Under the pieces are notes generated by a model. It worked only from the letters and a program-made list of their open reading frames with translations, was not told the origin of the DNA and searched no databases. Below are positions 37,401 to 51,200 of a DNA stretch of 64,000 nucleotides, piece by piece (position 1 is the stretch's first letter; every line of letters begins with the position of its first letter). Both the position numbers and the translations under genes were made by a program. Source of the stretch: Zhengitettix transpicula (taxonomy: Eukaryota; Arthropoda; Insecta; Orthoptera; Tetrigidae); the NCBI GenBank assembly GCA_037074705.1, contig CM073590.1, positions 139,891,600 through 139,955,599 of the forward strand, given 5' to 3'.

Positions 37401-37686
37401 TAGGGAAATTTACGTACGTGAGCACCGGTCAGTATGAGATAAATTATTTCATTTTCTGTCCGATAGTCTCGCCTTCTCCACAACCTCACTTCCCTGAAAA
37501 TTTTCCATATACCAATATTATGATAAATTACTGTATAGTGTGTTGTATATTTACCAAAGCAGTTGCGTCCTTCGATTTTGCAGAAGTCATTTTCAAAATC
37601 TCTTTATAGACAAAATTTTGAGTAAATAAGATCAGAAATTATGATAAACAAGACTAAGCCAAAGCGGCTATAGCATTTAATTAATT
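34451..37686. other. A+T-rich intergenic, no gene seen
   Basis: Nothing recognisable was found. An acceptor-like tract ending at 36060 precedes a 22-codon frame and an AATAAA, too short to call an exon. A slightly GC-richer stretch at 36960-37090 is unassigned. Confidence 0.55.
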
Positions 37687-37806
37687 ATCAGGAAGGAAAA
37701 ATCTCGACCAAACTGGGAACAGAACCCGGAATCTCAACTTGGAACGTATTATTTGTAGGTCCCGAGTTGTATTCCCACTTCGGTTGAGATTTTTCAATCT
37801 TGATCC
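37687..37806. repeat. Foldback of SINE-like ends
   Basis: Arm 1 (37687-37732, starting 'atcaggaaggaaaaatctcg') and the complement of arm 2 (37757-37806) align: both read 'gaaaaatctc.acc.aa.tgggaa' followed by an 'aac.cgg' word. That word order resembles the complement of a tRNA B box in a SINE head. It is also close to the SINE at 24335-24375 (atcaggatagagaaatgtcg, then aatcgaactcag). Two SINE ends therefore face each other across about 24 bases. Confidence 0.6.
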
Positions 37807-40800
37807 GTTAAGATAAACAATTCGTTTAAAAACAGACAACTGTGTATGTCTTAAAACAGACGGTAATTTAGTACCTAAAGATTAGAACTAAAATCGGGAG
37901 TTAAGTATTAGAGCACCTTTTAGTTTTCAGTTAATGATTGATCGTGTATTACGTGATGTATTTAATCTGTAACGAATAATATTGTTCCATTACACAGGTG
38001 TATAGTTTAGACTATACAAATAAAATAGTACTTTATTGTGCTTAAATTGCTTGGATACGGGTGGCTTTTACATATCTTTACGTTTCATGCACCAATAAAT
38101 CCGAAACTCATCTGATATTTTATCTTTCTGTCTCGCTTACTTGGTTCGATTTTCACAGGAGAACGGTCAATACGATTTCGATGAGACTTTACATCGTCGC
38201 TTTAAAGCCTTGGGAAAAGCGGTTTGGTGATACAAAACTATAACCCTACATCTAGAAACATAATGACGGGCGATCTAAAATTTTTAATTTTACGCTTTTT
38301 ACGAGAACTGAATTCGATGAGACTTTATTCCGTTGTTAGATTGATGTAACAAAGCTATTGTTTGCTTCATAGAAAACGGTCTAATAGTTTTTGTCAGAAG
38401 CGGTAAATAAATTTTAAGGTTATTTTATGGGAAATTTAAATTTTAACTTTATTCTTCCCGATTTGAATTTATTTTTTATGGGCAGGTATTGCAGGCAAAT
38501 TAAATATTGGATGTGAAGGTAAGCAAGAAGATAATATTGTATATTCGTATATTCAAAATGTATCAAAAAGGGCTAAATAAAAAATCTTGATACTGGAGCA
38601 ATGAATTTTAAGTAACGCGTCAAATAGAAATGTAGACCTATGACGTATACTATAAATAGTACATAATATGTAAAAATTATTTGTATTATAGATAATGGTT
38701 TCAAGATGATCATTTTTCGGGTCTCAAGTTCTAGTGATTATTCATTTGCTGTCCGATAGTCACGCCTTCGCCATAATCTCTCTGTTGTAATTTAAGGAAG
38801 TTTAAAAAAATACTTGAACAAATAAATTATTAATAAGGGGCAAGTTGTATTAGACCCGGTGGCTTTATTGTCAGGGAACATGAAAAAAAATGGCAATTTT
38901 CCATTTGTAGTTTTTTCATTCCAAATGCATCAATTTGTAATTACTAAAGAATTCAATTTTAAGTTTTAACTCAATTTTTTATAAATTGGTTGTCACTATG
39001 CATTAACAGAATTTTATTTTATGTAACTATAAAAGTACGTATATTAATTTATGAATACTTTTTCAGTTCAACATTTTATATTTTTTGGTATTGGTACGAT
39101 CAAGCATATCCTTTTATATTTAGGGTTTTTAAATTACCTAATGATCTCTTTTATTTTTTTGTGGTGCGTTATGGCAGGTACATGATTTGAACATTTCTTA
39201 CAATGCTATACGCAATAAATATTTATTTTAAATTCTTATTTTGAATACGTGGATAACTTATACTGCTTATTCTGCCAAATTAGTTTCCAAAAATTTATTA
39301 TCTTTATGTGGCTTACTACTTTTTTATATATGCCAAAATTGTTCAAATTTTATTACGTATGAAAGTGATTTAATAATAGATTCAATTGTTCAAAAAATCC
39401 AAATAAAGGAAAATAATTTCTGGGCTTTCGCCGAGATAGAAATAAGAACGTATGAGAAGGCACGTGATAATTTAACAAGATTTAACGTTGGCCAGGTGAG
39501 AGTAAGCGATGAAGGTGTAGAAGTATAAATATCCTTATGACAGGACCCTACCATCCTTTCAGATAGCTTAACGAGTTCCTAAAAAGAATTCATGAGAAAC
39601 TCATTAATATACGCACTCCAGAAATCCAACGCGCAGACAGCTTTCAACGAAATAACGTTTTCTGTATGTATCTCACGGTCGAAAACGTGAAATGACTTCA
39701 CGAGATATAAAATTTACTCTTAGAGATCATACACCAACACACAATATCAGTATATATAAAATCTTGTTTTAGAATATAAAAAACTCGGTTTTTAATATTA
39801 GTTTTAAATTGAATACGTTTTATGAAAGACTAAACGCCTATTGCACGGGGAATATTATTTTAAACACTCTAAATCATTTTCAAGATGGAGATGCAAAATT
39901 CCAAACTAAAACCGCGTACCAGTTTTTAATATTCGCAGTGGAAATTGTACGTTAATTAAAATTATTTAAATGTAGAATTATCTAGGTTAAATCGATAATC
40001 AATATTTAATGTATCGTTGTTATCAATACTTTATACATAACTAATTTTGACTAGCAGAAAGCTTTATCTATTAATTGAAACTAATTTTCCAAAGAAAATG
40101 GAAATAAACGAAATAAAGAATAAAGTTATTTTAAAAAGTAACTTAAGAACAAAAGACATTTCATGCTTTGCCATTTACTTATTTACGTTTCTCCTCAAAT
40201 TGTTATGTATTAAAGTACAGTCTGTGACATTAGACCTGTTGTGATTAGTAAGAAAAATCGCTGTGACAATGAACAAGTTATTTAGGTCGAATTATGATAC
40301 TAAGGTAATCAGTATTTCTAATTATTTTTGAATCATCCGTTGGTTATTAGATCTCTGTTACATGATGTAAAAATTACGTTTATTTATTGATTATATTTCA
40401 ATTCAAAATTAATCATATCTACTATAGTACTTTGTTATTAAATTGCGAAACTGTAATTTATTATTGTCAGCTTTATAAAATTCTTTATTTTTTAACAATT
40501 AAATACAGAAAAGTGATCAAATTGGTACAGAGGAACCGTTTATTTTTATTCTTCATTTGAGCATAAGTATGAAATTGATGGTAGTAAATGAAAATATATT
40601 TCAAAATTTTACTATGCACTACGAAATTATTTTATAGTCAATGAAGAGTGCTAAACTGTTAACACAGTGAGATGAGGAAATTGTAATTAATGGAATTATA
40701 CCCAACTGATACAATTATGGAGAAATCATTATTCCGGTAGCACAGAAGACTTCCTGATTAATCATCATGTAATTCAGGAAGTACATCGCGTGAACATGGA

Positions 40801-41219
40801 ACCATAGTCAAAAATTTTTATCCAATTTTTTATCTTACTCATCATAAAATTTATCTAATTGCCACGTCATAATTATCATATAATATAAATTAATAAACGT
40901 TCTTCGTTAATTCCTTGTTGATGAAATGTAGTTTTACAATAATTTTTCAAAACAAATTATTTTTGCATTTTAAATAAATGGATTTAGTTTTCTGGTGTTG
41001 AGCTACATCGAATCTGTGGGATTTCAGGAATAGCTAAAGTACCCAGCTTCGGTCGTGCACCGCAGTTGCTCTACAACTTTTAGTATGTTCAGTTTTCATG
41101 TAAAATAATTTTTCGCCGATACCGACCCTAGTTATGCTCTGAGAATAACGCCAAAAATATAGAACTCTGTTGAGGGTGTCTCAAGTTTCGGATAAATAGT
41201 GATGTTATGTACAGTGCGA
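37807..41219. other. A+T-rich intergenic, no gene seen
   Basis: At 38177-38195 and 38308-38330 the phrase 'ttcgatgagactt' recurs, and a related 'ttcgattagacttcat' occurs at 53637-53652. This may be an old dispersed repeat. The + frames at 39241-39528 and 40047-40244 are A+T-rich chance frames. Confidence 0.5.
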
Positions 41220-42056
41220 GCGTAATTCAGTGCCGTTGGGTGAGGCCATACACCAAGGTCATTAGCGACCAGACCAAACAATGGTTGTTTATATATTTTC
41301 ATAACAGTTAGTTATTGCCAAGAAGTTGATTCTTCTTCTTTTAAATTCACATGCGTGGTTGATCAAGTTTGGGTCGTCGACTCCTACGATACAGCGTCTG
41401 TCTGTATGAAATTTTCGGCAAGTTTTTATCAGGTGCTCCGGGTGATGATATTATTATTGAGATCACAGATTGGAGGGGCTGTTCGAAAATGTGGGAGTTC
41501 GTTAGTCAGGAGTGGGCGGATGTCATTCTTGAAATGACCACTGGATGCCTTCGGACGCAGATTGACGGTAAGGAAGTTCTTGACTGATTTGTGACTTGTG
41601 ATGGATTTTGGAATATGCCAATTTTGATTTCGGAGGAGGGATAGTTTGGATAGTGTCAAGTTACAAATATCCAGGAATGTGTTGACACAATTAGGAGGGT
41701 TGGGAGAGAGTTGTGGATTTTGCAAGATGGTCAGCAGAGACTTTTCCTTGAATTTCTTGGTGCGCAATACTATCTTCATTCCGGTCGTATGAAGAGGTTG
41801 TGGATACTGTCGATGAGGGTCATGGTGAGTTCTTGGACATAATTCGTTTTAAAGATGAGAGGGAGTCGGGGAGGATTATGTGGTTGTTTGGAGGGATGGG
41901 TGGGTATGAAGCGTAATGGTCTGTAACCATTGTAATATAATAGTCTACACGTGCCATCTTATCATAACGTCTCTTCCGCATAGCGGACCTAAGTGGGCGC
42001 TGCTGTAAGAACGCTGAGTCTAGTGAAGTCAGCACCTTAGGTGCCGTGTGCAGCAA
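41220..42056 (-). mobile_element. Probable LINE-derived segment, minus orientation
   Basis: The complement of 41257-41270 is 'ggtcgctaatgacc', the 3' UTR word of LINE copies 2 and 3 in this window. Upstream of it on the minus strand lie two long frames (41429-41779 and 41820-42056), with pieces such as FLAITNCYENI just before the UTR word. The + strand is conspicuously G-rich and T-rich. No RNase H or zinc motif could be read, so the assignment rests on the UTR word and the open minus frames. It may be a different LINE family sharing a 3' end. Confidence 0.4.
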
Positions 42057-43810
42057 TGCACACTGCAGCAGAAATCTTCCTTTCTGTAAGAGCTCTCATT
42101 GGAGACTTAAAATCATCAAGGAGGGGAAAAGGAGTCTTCGAATTGTTCAGAGGTTCTTGGGAACGGCATTCGTGATCCAACCTCCAGACGGGTCGGTGGC
42201 TCCTGGTGCTATCCGCCAGTTTCTCTTACTTTATTTTATTTCTGGCTATTAAATCTCTTTATTGTTCATCAACTCCTATTTGACTGAAGTGCAGCGAAAC
42301 ACCAACCACTACGCCTAGGTTCAATTAGTTGAACCCGAACCCTCACGTTACCGACTTTCCTATTTCCTGTTCTTAATTCTTCTTTTATCCTTTATATCGG
42401 TAGCCAGGTGAGCTAACGGAGGTATAGCTCGGTTGGTGAACGATCTATCTGGACTTCCCATTCCCAACTGCTGGAATGTTACACCATCTTGCTGCTTCAA
42501 TATTGATAATTGTAGAGTAGGGGGGCCATTGAACGGCACGTTATTACGGTGACTCCATCTTTTTTCTTAGCTCCGCGGGGTATTAAGCTACTTGTGTATA
42601 TTTTACTGTTTGTAGGTGTTTTACGTATCGTTATGTAATGGTGTGGTGCTCCGTAGAAAATTGGAAAATCACCTAATTTAATAGTATTTAAAAAGTTTCA
42701 AATTACACGAAGTACATCGATGCTCTTAGTTATAATAATTTAAATCTAATATGAAGAAAAATTATGTTTGATTCATTTCGGTCACAGTAATACATAAATT
42801 AATTCTTTAGTTTGCTGCTAAGAAATTTTTATTGAAAAAATCATATCTCTGTCCATCTACTACGAATAATGTCACTGAATTAATCTCAAAACAGTTAATA
42901 ATCTACAGTCCGTACAAACCATAGGATTCAGAGCAATGATGAAAAGGTGAATATTTGTAATCTGTAAGCGTGAATGAACTAAACTATATCTGAAATACTC
43001 GTAGTTGAAACTTAATATAAGGTGTTCCAGCATAGTGCTTTCCGGGAGAGTAGCTGTGGTAATATTCCGTAATCATGCATACAACAGAATGCAGGCGTAT
43101 AATGCAAATTCTTTTCGTGCACCTCCGCGCACACAAACTGCTTACAATCGGGCTACGGATTTTTTTAGTTAAACATCTGCAGAGGCAACGCTCTAAGCGA
43201 AGAGATAAAACTCGCAGAGGTCGAGCGATAAAGTTGGTTTAATCAAACACTGGCATACGATGTTGCGGCAGATAGCAGCACTCGCTTGTAATTTACATAC
43301 TGGAACTGGAGGTCCTCGCGCGGAATGAACTGCCAGCATGCAACGCCGAATATACATCAGCACTAAAACAGAGCGCCATTGTTATTGTAATTATCGGATA
43401 GCCTATACCGCACGTCAGGCATTCCTGTGCTTTGATGGTATTAGCTTACACTGAATGATTACTTCTTGAATATCTTCCACGTAGGGCGCTCCACGTTCGT
43501 TCTTCGAGGAAAGCCCTGCGTAGACTGCAACTGATAGGGGGGAGCACTTCTGAGTAAGAAAGGCACAACGAATACTTGCCATTTCCAAAAATCGCTTTAA
43601 CAAATAAATAATTTCACAAATTAAATTCATGCTTTCGTCTGACTATTTATATTGAAATATTTTAAGACTTTCTCAAAGTTGATAGGAACCATTTTGTACA
43701 ATAGAATGCACCAAAAATTTCTGTAAATTCTAAGTTCCTATATTTGCCTTTTCAGCGGTGTTACCGTTTCACAAAAACTTAAATATGTATGAAGATACGC
43801 TGTGAAAAAG
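42057..43810. other. Intergenic, no gene seen
   Basis: It contains GC-richer patches at 42060-42220 and 43080-43570 without a recognised product. A tRNA A-box-like word at 42425-42437 lacks a B box. Confidence 0.5.
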
Positions 43811-44080
43811 CCGGTCTGCTCTGGTCTAAATTCCAGCGTCATTGTGTCGCATCACAGAGGTACCGGGTTAGAACCTCGGCATGGACATGAATGTTTGTGC
43901 TGCTCATGGTCAGGAAAACTAGGGTTAAGACTGAAGGAGAATTGACATTTTGTGCACGTGTCACTGCTAAATCCAGAATGTGTCATGTAAGATGACGGTC
44001 TGACAGTCGTCTCGGTAGGTCAAGGCCCGCAATAGGCTGTTGAGCCAAGGAGTAGTAGGAAGTTGCCAAGAAATTACTTT
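43811..44080 (+). mobile_element. tRNA-derived SINE, copy 1
   Basis: A B-box-like 'gggttagaacctc' lies at 43864-43876, preceded by 'gcatcacagaggt'. Both are shared with 61311-61336, as is 'gacatgaatgttt' downstream. The body continues through 'aaggcccgcaataggctgtt' at 44023-44042 and 'gaagttgcc' near 44062. Its A-box region (about 43822-43845) is decayed. It is non-coding, with mobilisation presumably dependent on a LINE. Confidence 0.65.
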
Positions 44081-45359
44081 ATCTGATTTAAAATTAAACT
44101 TATGCTTTCGTAAAAATATTTAATTAATGCTTAGTCTTTAAAGACTAGTTTTAATGGTAGGCCCACTATTGCTGTTATAAAAATTTATAAAATAAATTAA
44201 ACTTGCATAAGATTGTAAGAATTTAAGGAAAATTTAGGGGCTGTATAAGAGAGGAATTATTTATTTATTTTTTTAGATTTTTTTATTTAGAGCTTTATTT
44301 TATGTTCTATTCCCACGTCATCGTGTATTACTATAATTTTATAAAATGTTATAGTTTTTACATACTATATGCCGTTTAATTTTCGAACTATTAATTAAAC
44401 TTCACCGTAGAAACATTTATTAAATATACATATTTATCATACATGTGCCATTATAAAACAGAATTTCATATTTTTCTCCGCAATAAACTAAGTCAACAAG
44501 CTTAATAAATTTATCTTTCCTGTATTAATTTCATCAGCTAATATTTGATTAAATATGGATATTTTGAACCCCATATGTTTTAATGAGTCTTAATTATAAA
44601 AATATTCATTCCATATGATTTTTTTCAATCTTTTATCAATTTTGATTACCGGAAATTGGTAGTCATCTTGAAAAAATTTGGTGATCCTTTTTTTCATTTT
44701 CGTTCAAGTGTTCTTCGGGATTTCCTGTATAACCTGTATTTATTTTATGGAACTCCAGAAAATTGTTCTATACATATTATACGGTCCTGATGGAAACATC
44801 AATGTTGAGTATATAAAAAATGAGCCATTGTCAATTTTATTTATTCAAAGCTAAGTTTATTCACCGACAAATTTATTTAATTATAATTTAATATTAATTA
44901 ACAATAATTATTATCCCTAATATTTTGTATCAAGGTTCTCTTTTCAGAAACATAAGAATTAGCTATTTAGATTGAAAACTGAATGCAACGAATCTATCTT
45001 CCCTTTAGAATTTTTTTAATTGAATACTTTTCTTAATTTTAACAAATCGTTACGGAATCGTGTGTTGTAACTTTTATATTTATACAATGTAATATTAATT
45101 TAATAGGAACGGGATTTTGAATTTATACATATATTTTGAAGTCATATAATTTGCTGTATCTTAACGAATCATTACCTAAACGCGTGCTGTATATTAATAC
45201 AGTGTAATGTAAACTCTAATAGTCTTTTTTATTGGATGTTTTATCGTCGCGTCAAGAAAATTCTAATAGACTTGTTAGGAACGGTTTTATAAGATAAACA
45301 TGTTATTTCGTTTCTTAATTTAAATTTACATCGACATCGCTGGTTTAAGAATAATATTC
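44081..45359. other. A+T-rich intergenic, no gene seen
   Basis: Nothing recognisable. Confidence 0.6.
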
Positions 45360-45560
45360 AACACCTACGAAAGGGCTTCTGTTGAGTGGACCGCAGTCGT
45401 AAGGTCGACAGGTGAGTAGAGATTGTGGGTGACTATAACGACTCACTTTGACAGACGGCCATCAGTGCTTACACGATAATGCTGACCTCGCACCGATCCT
45501 GACGTGCCTGGAGATCGCGATCGACCAGCGGTCAATCAGAGCTTCGCTTACGTGTTTTAA
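45360..45560. other. GC-richer patch with a strong donor-like site
   Basis: GACAG|GTGAGTAG at 45408-45420 is a near-consensus splice donor inside a locally GC- and CpG-richer patch. The preceding 40 bases could be a small or non-coding exon. No product can be read. Confidence 0.25.
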
Positions 45561-47823
45561 ATCCAGCCAGTGATCTTAGGTTATTCATTGATATGCAGCA
45601 GCGTTGAAATTATTTGATTCGACCCCAATAAAACATATACGCACTTTGAATAATAAAGTTTTTCATTTATTCATCGAATTAATAACTAAATTCAGCTTCA
45701 GGATTACGCAGCATTGAAGTAGTTGGCTGTTGGTGAATTTGGCCATCTGTTAGCCCAGGGTCGTGTCGATGACACTATAAGTGGTATTTCATGCATATTC
45801 TGCTCCCTTTAATTCTTTCGGATGGACAGTAGCTCAAGCAAACTCGTCTAATAGTTACATTAATCTGTAAATCATTGGATCAATAAGTAAATAATCTACC
45901 AACGTTTCTGAAAAAATTTCATAAAATACAAAAGACACATTGTTTTGTTCCTTTTATTGATCTCTATTCAGGTTGACAAGTAATAAAATAAAATACAATT
46001 GTTTAGTGGAATTTTACTAAATATCTAAAGATTTAAAGAAGCTCATTTTTATATTAACATATTATCAAAAACTTTATAGTATAATTATGAAAACACAAAA
46101 CAAAATATTATAATTAATTTTTGTAATTATTATTAACTTTTAGAGAGAAATTTCTAAATACGGGAGAAATAAATTTCATTAAATAGAATTTATTGAATTA
46201 TTTGTGACATTTGGATGGTTTAGTTACTAACAAACTAATTTTTTTTGTGCAACAAATTGATTTTGGATTTTAAATTTAACGAGAATGTTATGTTAACATC
46301 TGAGAAAATATTATTATGCTATTCCATTCCCGTTACCTAATTTTGTGAAGAATCCTCTGGCACAAAAAGTTGTATACAAGTGTCTACGGTATCTGGGCTG
46401 GACCCAGTAGGTCGATGGCTGATAAGTTAACGTAATCACGTGACTACGGTAGGTTCTCGTGTCCCTTATGTCATGAATAAAATACTGTTGTAAATATCCG
46501 TCTGTTACTAATTCAGATTCCACCCTTGGAAATTCCTGGTTTTCGTTGACTGTCCCAAAGCGAATTTGGTCTACTATCGAAAATTGCAGTTTAAACGGAA
46601 AAAAAATCACATTTTTAAGTAGCGCAAAAACGCGGGTGTTCAATACTGAATGCTAATAATTTATGTCTGGTAAGATTGGAAATATTAAGTGAATGTGTAT
46701 GGGTCTGAGCATCATCAGTTGGTGTTTCTTTGAATAATTTTTTTCTTATCAGTTTGATGAATTTCGGAAACTCTATAAATTCTGATTAGCTAGATGTATT
46801 GTTGAAGATTAACGGTTTACGTGAACAACATCCCAAATGATTCAATAGAGTTTAGTAGTGCTCCACGATAATCAAAACTGGCGAATACGTTAAATTTTTA
46901 TAATTCTCTTAACTATTTGTCTGGTGGATAACGAATTTAAAGAATTATTTTTTTCAATATACCGATTCAATCTGACGTATCTAATAACAATTTTGGTATT
47001 GTTCTGACGTTGTTACTTATAGAAACGGTCAGCAACAGGATCTACTATCTGTCGAACGAAGTATTTTGTCACTTGACTACACCTATATATACAATGACGA
47101 TCGACTGGACTGCCCTTAAATCTGCTCTGTTCACCGTAATTGCATTAAACTTTCGCCAGTAATTTATCGTAGCACGCAGCCCAATCCAATTAGCGCAAGA
47201 TAACAGAAACGAATTGGCCAATACGAGTAAAAGCTGAAACACAGATTTGCACTCATGTAATTAATTGCAGATGGAAGGGGAATCGATTTTGATTGAAAGA
47301 AAATGCACTTTTAACTTATTCAACGAATTCTAAAACTAGTGGTATCATTACTTTTGATATGCTTTCCGCGAGTGGTTTGTTACATTCCCATGTTCAGTAT
47401 TATTTCGTCGCGGTTAATTATAAAATGTTGAAATGAATAATACATAATGATTTTAAAAGTTTAGTATGACAATTTATTTTCTAACTGAATGTCCTTAATG
47501 TAATAATTCAACAATTCCAAAGTGATTAAGGTAAGAGAAAATCAAAAAGCCATGGTGATAAAATTCATATGAGTAAATAGATTTTAAAACTTAAAAATTT
47601 TATGACTATAGGCTTACATAATTTATTATCGCAAGTACTGTCACCGGGAACTTGAACAAATCTGACTGCGTATCAAAGAAGCCAGAAAACGACAGCATAA
47701 TGACTACTCTCATCAAGGATGGAAAGAATGTTCTTCATATGGCTTCGTTTTTTTCTGGTGAAATGGTAATGAACGGGATTTAAAATATCATTAAAACAAA
47801 AAACCAGATGAATACTCATAATA
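45561..47823. other. A+T-rich intergenic, no gene seen
   Basis: The 109-codon minus frame at 46314-46643 reads with mixed composition but shows no motif I recognise. Bases 47140-47280 contain clustered 'ccaattagcgc', 'gaattggccaat' and 'gtaattaattgcag' words that could be homeodomain sites, which is speculative. Confidence 0.45.
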
Positions 47824-48232
47824 TTTTTTAGAGTAACTGGCTACATGAGGTTTTCCCACGTGGTTTCAACTCCCCTTTAATAAGAAAGGAAGGGATTTGA
47901 AAAGGGGGATGCGCAAGGGTAGAGGAAGGTAGCCAAGGGTGATGCAGGATAAACCCAAGAAAACATGCATCAGGAAGGTCGGGCATTTGGTACTTCTTCC
48001 ACGCTTTTCCGATGGCGAGAGAGGGGTTTAATGTGGGGTCGCAGCATTACATTATCAGTGCCTTGACTCATTTACGAAGCAGCTGGCCGGCTGTTCCAAT
48101 GGTAGCAACAGCGAATTAATCTTACCGTATGTCCAAGGTCTGCGACTCTGGAACATACAGGACGAGGTGCCTCGGCTTGTTAGTTCAAAAGCAGAGAGAA
48201 GAAAGGTTCTGCTTGCGAGAGAACAGATCTCA
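47824..48232 (-). mobile_element. Family R retroposon, internally deleted copy
   Basis: The A-run is at 47824-47829 (as T). The family body follows, but the block with CCCGGG and 'aggcgaat' is missing between 47940 and 47941, where 'ccaagggt' joins 'gatgcagg'. The palindromic stem region at 48091-48113 is decayed. The copy ends near 48232 close to the 5' hairpin word 'gcgagagaaca'. It is a decayed intermediate-age copy. Confidence 0.8.
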
Positions 48233-51200
48233 CAAGATTTTTGGCTATTTATAATATCAGCTTCTATGAGGTATATTAGTTTCAAACGTAAAGAAACGTA
48301 ATTTAAAATGAGATTTCAGAACACGAATTTGAACTAAGTGACCTACCAATGTTTAAATTCACCAAAAATTATTTAATTGTGTAATTAATAAGTTATTATT
48401 AATTTAGATTAACATATCACTGACATTAAAAGCCCATATGGAGAGTTTCTAAATAAAATTACCTTGAAATTGTAAATATATTAACCAGCCAAATGTATCT
48501 GAAATATATTTTAATAAAAATAAAAATTTAGACCATAGTAATAAAATTTCGCACAAATGTTCTTCGTTGCATATATATACATATAACATTTACAAATCTG
48601 AATATAATATATATCTTAAAACAAATACAAAATTAAAATTTTGTTGGAAAAAAATGCCTAAGAACGAACGATACATCCGGCCTATTGCTATTAATATTTT
48701 TTAATTTTTTATTTTATTAAAATATATGTATGATAAAATGTAGCTGGTTTATTAATTTATTATTTAATGAAGTGAGATAAATATAGCTATTAAAATTTAC
48801 TTCGCATTAACCATACGCAACTGAAATTAATTCTTTCGGAGTTAATAGATTACGAAGCAGTGTATATTCGTTGGTCACACCACAATTATATTTATATTAC
48901 TAATTGACCGGGAGTTATTAATTGTTTCCATAGCATAAAACGCTTCATACTTGATCATAATTAATATCTTTTGTTCCACCCTGGATGAAACAACAAAGTT
49001 ATTCATGGGAGAAAAATCCGCTCATACCTGAGAGTTTTTGGTGTAATCGACAATGAAAATGAAAAGGAAGATTCATTGGACTGAGTGGTATCCGAGGGAC
49101 AGTGACTTTGTCTTCCCGAAATTTCGTGTTGAGATAATAATTTAACTTACATAGCCCGGCATCGTAGCTTTCTACAAGATACAACAGCGGTCAATTTAAA
49201 CTATATGGGTTCTTAAATATCATCTGAACTTAGAGATTCGGATCCATTCTCTGTTGTTTAGTGTACTTTAATATCAACCATTACTTCCGATATGCTGATT
49301 ATTGGATGAAATTTGACTCCAATATCATGCGAAGTGTCATGTCAGTGACACCAAAAATACGCATTTGACTCTAAATTTCGTAAATATGAATACTTAATTA
49401 TTACGCTCCACTTTCTTATCATACGCAGTTGAAATACATAAGTTGTAACAATTTTAATTAATAAATTAAAAACACTAGCATTTGAGGAATGGATTTATTT
49501 TTACATGGAACCATTTGCCCTCTAGTATTTTTTATAAAACAAAATTTAATAAAATATTTCAGTCAGATGGTCACACTCTTCATTTGCCTTATATTACATA
49601 TATTTCATAAAAAAAATAAGCAGTAATCATTTTAATTAACACACTTCAATCGAAATCAATGTTCACAGTGAGAGGGAGTTTAATTTACTATTTATTTACT
49701 ATTTATTTTAATATCTAATTTTTTTAAAAAATAAATGATATTGGTGCATACTGCTATTTATTTTTAATTCTATTTGTATATTGCGAAGATTTTTATGCGT
49801 GTTGAACACAATATTCGAAATTTTAACGATTACACTGTGTAAATACTTTTTTATTCCGCGTTTTTAATTTTATTAATTAACAATATTTGAAATTATTCGG
49901 CCAACATGTAAACTTTTTTACTGCGGGGTTTTATAATTAATTATTTAAAGTCTTTATATTTGATTAATATAATATATTTTAATTAATAATAAAATATTTA
50001 CGGTAGAAAAAAATACAAATGTTACTTAAAAATTTTTAAAATATATTCCCTCTCTTTCGAGGGTAAATTTCCTTTGGGATGTTTGGTAAAATAAACTAAT
50101 TTATGTATCAATATCTATATTATTTCAATATTACAGTTTTTTCTGTTGACGTCTCCGAATTTGTATGATGAGTGTTCGAGTCTGCTTACAGCACCCGTTT
50201 CTCCAAAGTCGTATCGTTTTCTCGAATTAGTCTTCACTATTACACTACAATGTGCTCCCATTTACATTCTTATTTCACTATACACGGCTTTTTAATAACA
50301 TATCTAACCTTTCCATCTACTCGTCGCACTATTACTTAGATACATAAAGAAAATATCGGGTTTTCCATTTTCTATAAACGAAGAAAGTATGAGAGAAATG
50401 CATAATGAACATTGAAGGTTTCGAATAGCACAAAAATGAGTGTTTTCATGAATAAAGTAATGAAAAAAAATCAGAACTGAGTACCGAGTAGGACCACTGT
50501 GTCTGACACAAGGCGACGGTTTTCTCACAAAGGATTATTTGCATAGACCGCTTAATACTTGCACAATTATTTTTATTTAGTATTCTGGTAATTAAATTTT
50601 TTTTTCGAATATGTGACTACAGTTTCCAATGCTAAGAAAAAGTAATAATATTCTGAAGTCGTAGTAGAACGTTCATTCGCAATTACATTGTTTAAAACAA
50701 TATTCAAAATTTTTTTTTTCAATTTTAGTCCCATCTAGAGATGATAATTATTCATGTAGATTATATTAATATATTCTTTCAATAGTATCAGCGGCTTATC
50801 CCATGAAAATACAAAGTTTTAATGACGGTTATATTTTAATACGCGTATAATACAAACACTCGAAGGAGATTGTAAAATTAAAAAAAGATTAACATCCAGT
50901 ACGTTTTCTGAAATGCTACTAGGTGCATTTAAAACTTTAATCTCTTGTACTACTTCTGAGTATACGCGGAACTCTCTCTCTCTCTGGTCCTGACTTGATG
51001 AGTGGAACGCGATACCGTCATTAGCCACCAGTTGTCACAGTGAAATTATTCATAAAGACCCTACTATGCTGAAGGACGCTCATGTACACGTCTATAAGGG
51101 CTCAGATAGGAACACTACGATATAAAAGATTATTCCTAATTATTTATAGGATAGAAAATTTCGACCCACAGTTAAGCATGAAGCTATTCATGTTACTAAG

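Noticed and set aside
42425..42437. tRNA A-box-like word 'tagctcggttggt'
   Set aside because: No B box at a suitable distance and no cloverleaf arms could be found.
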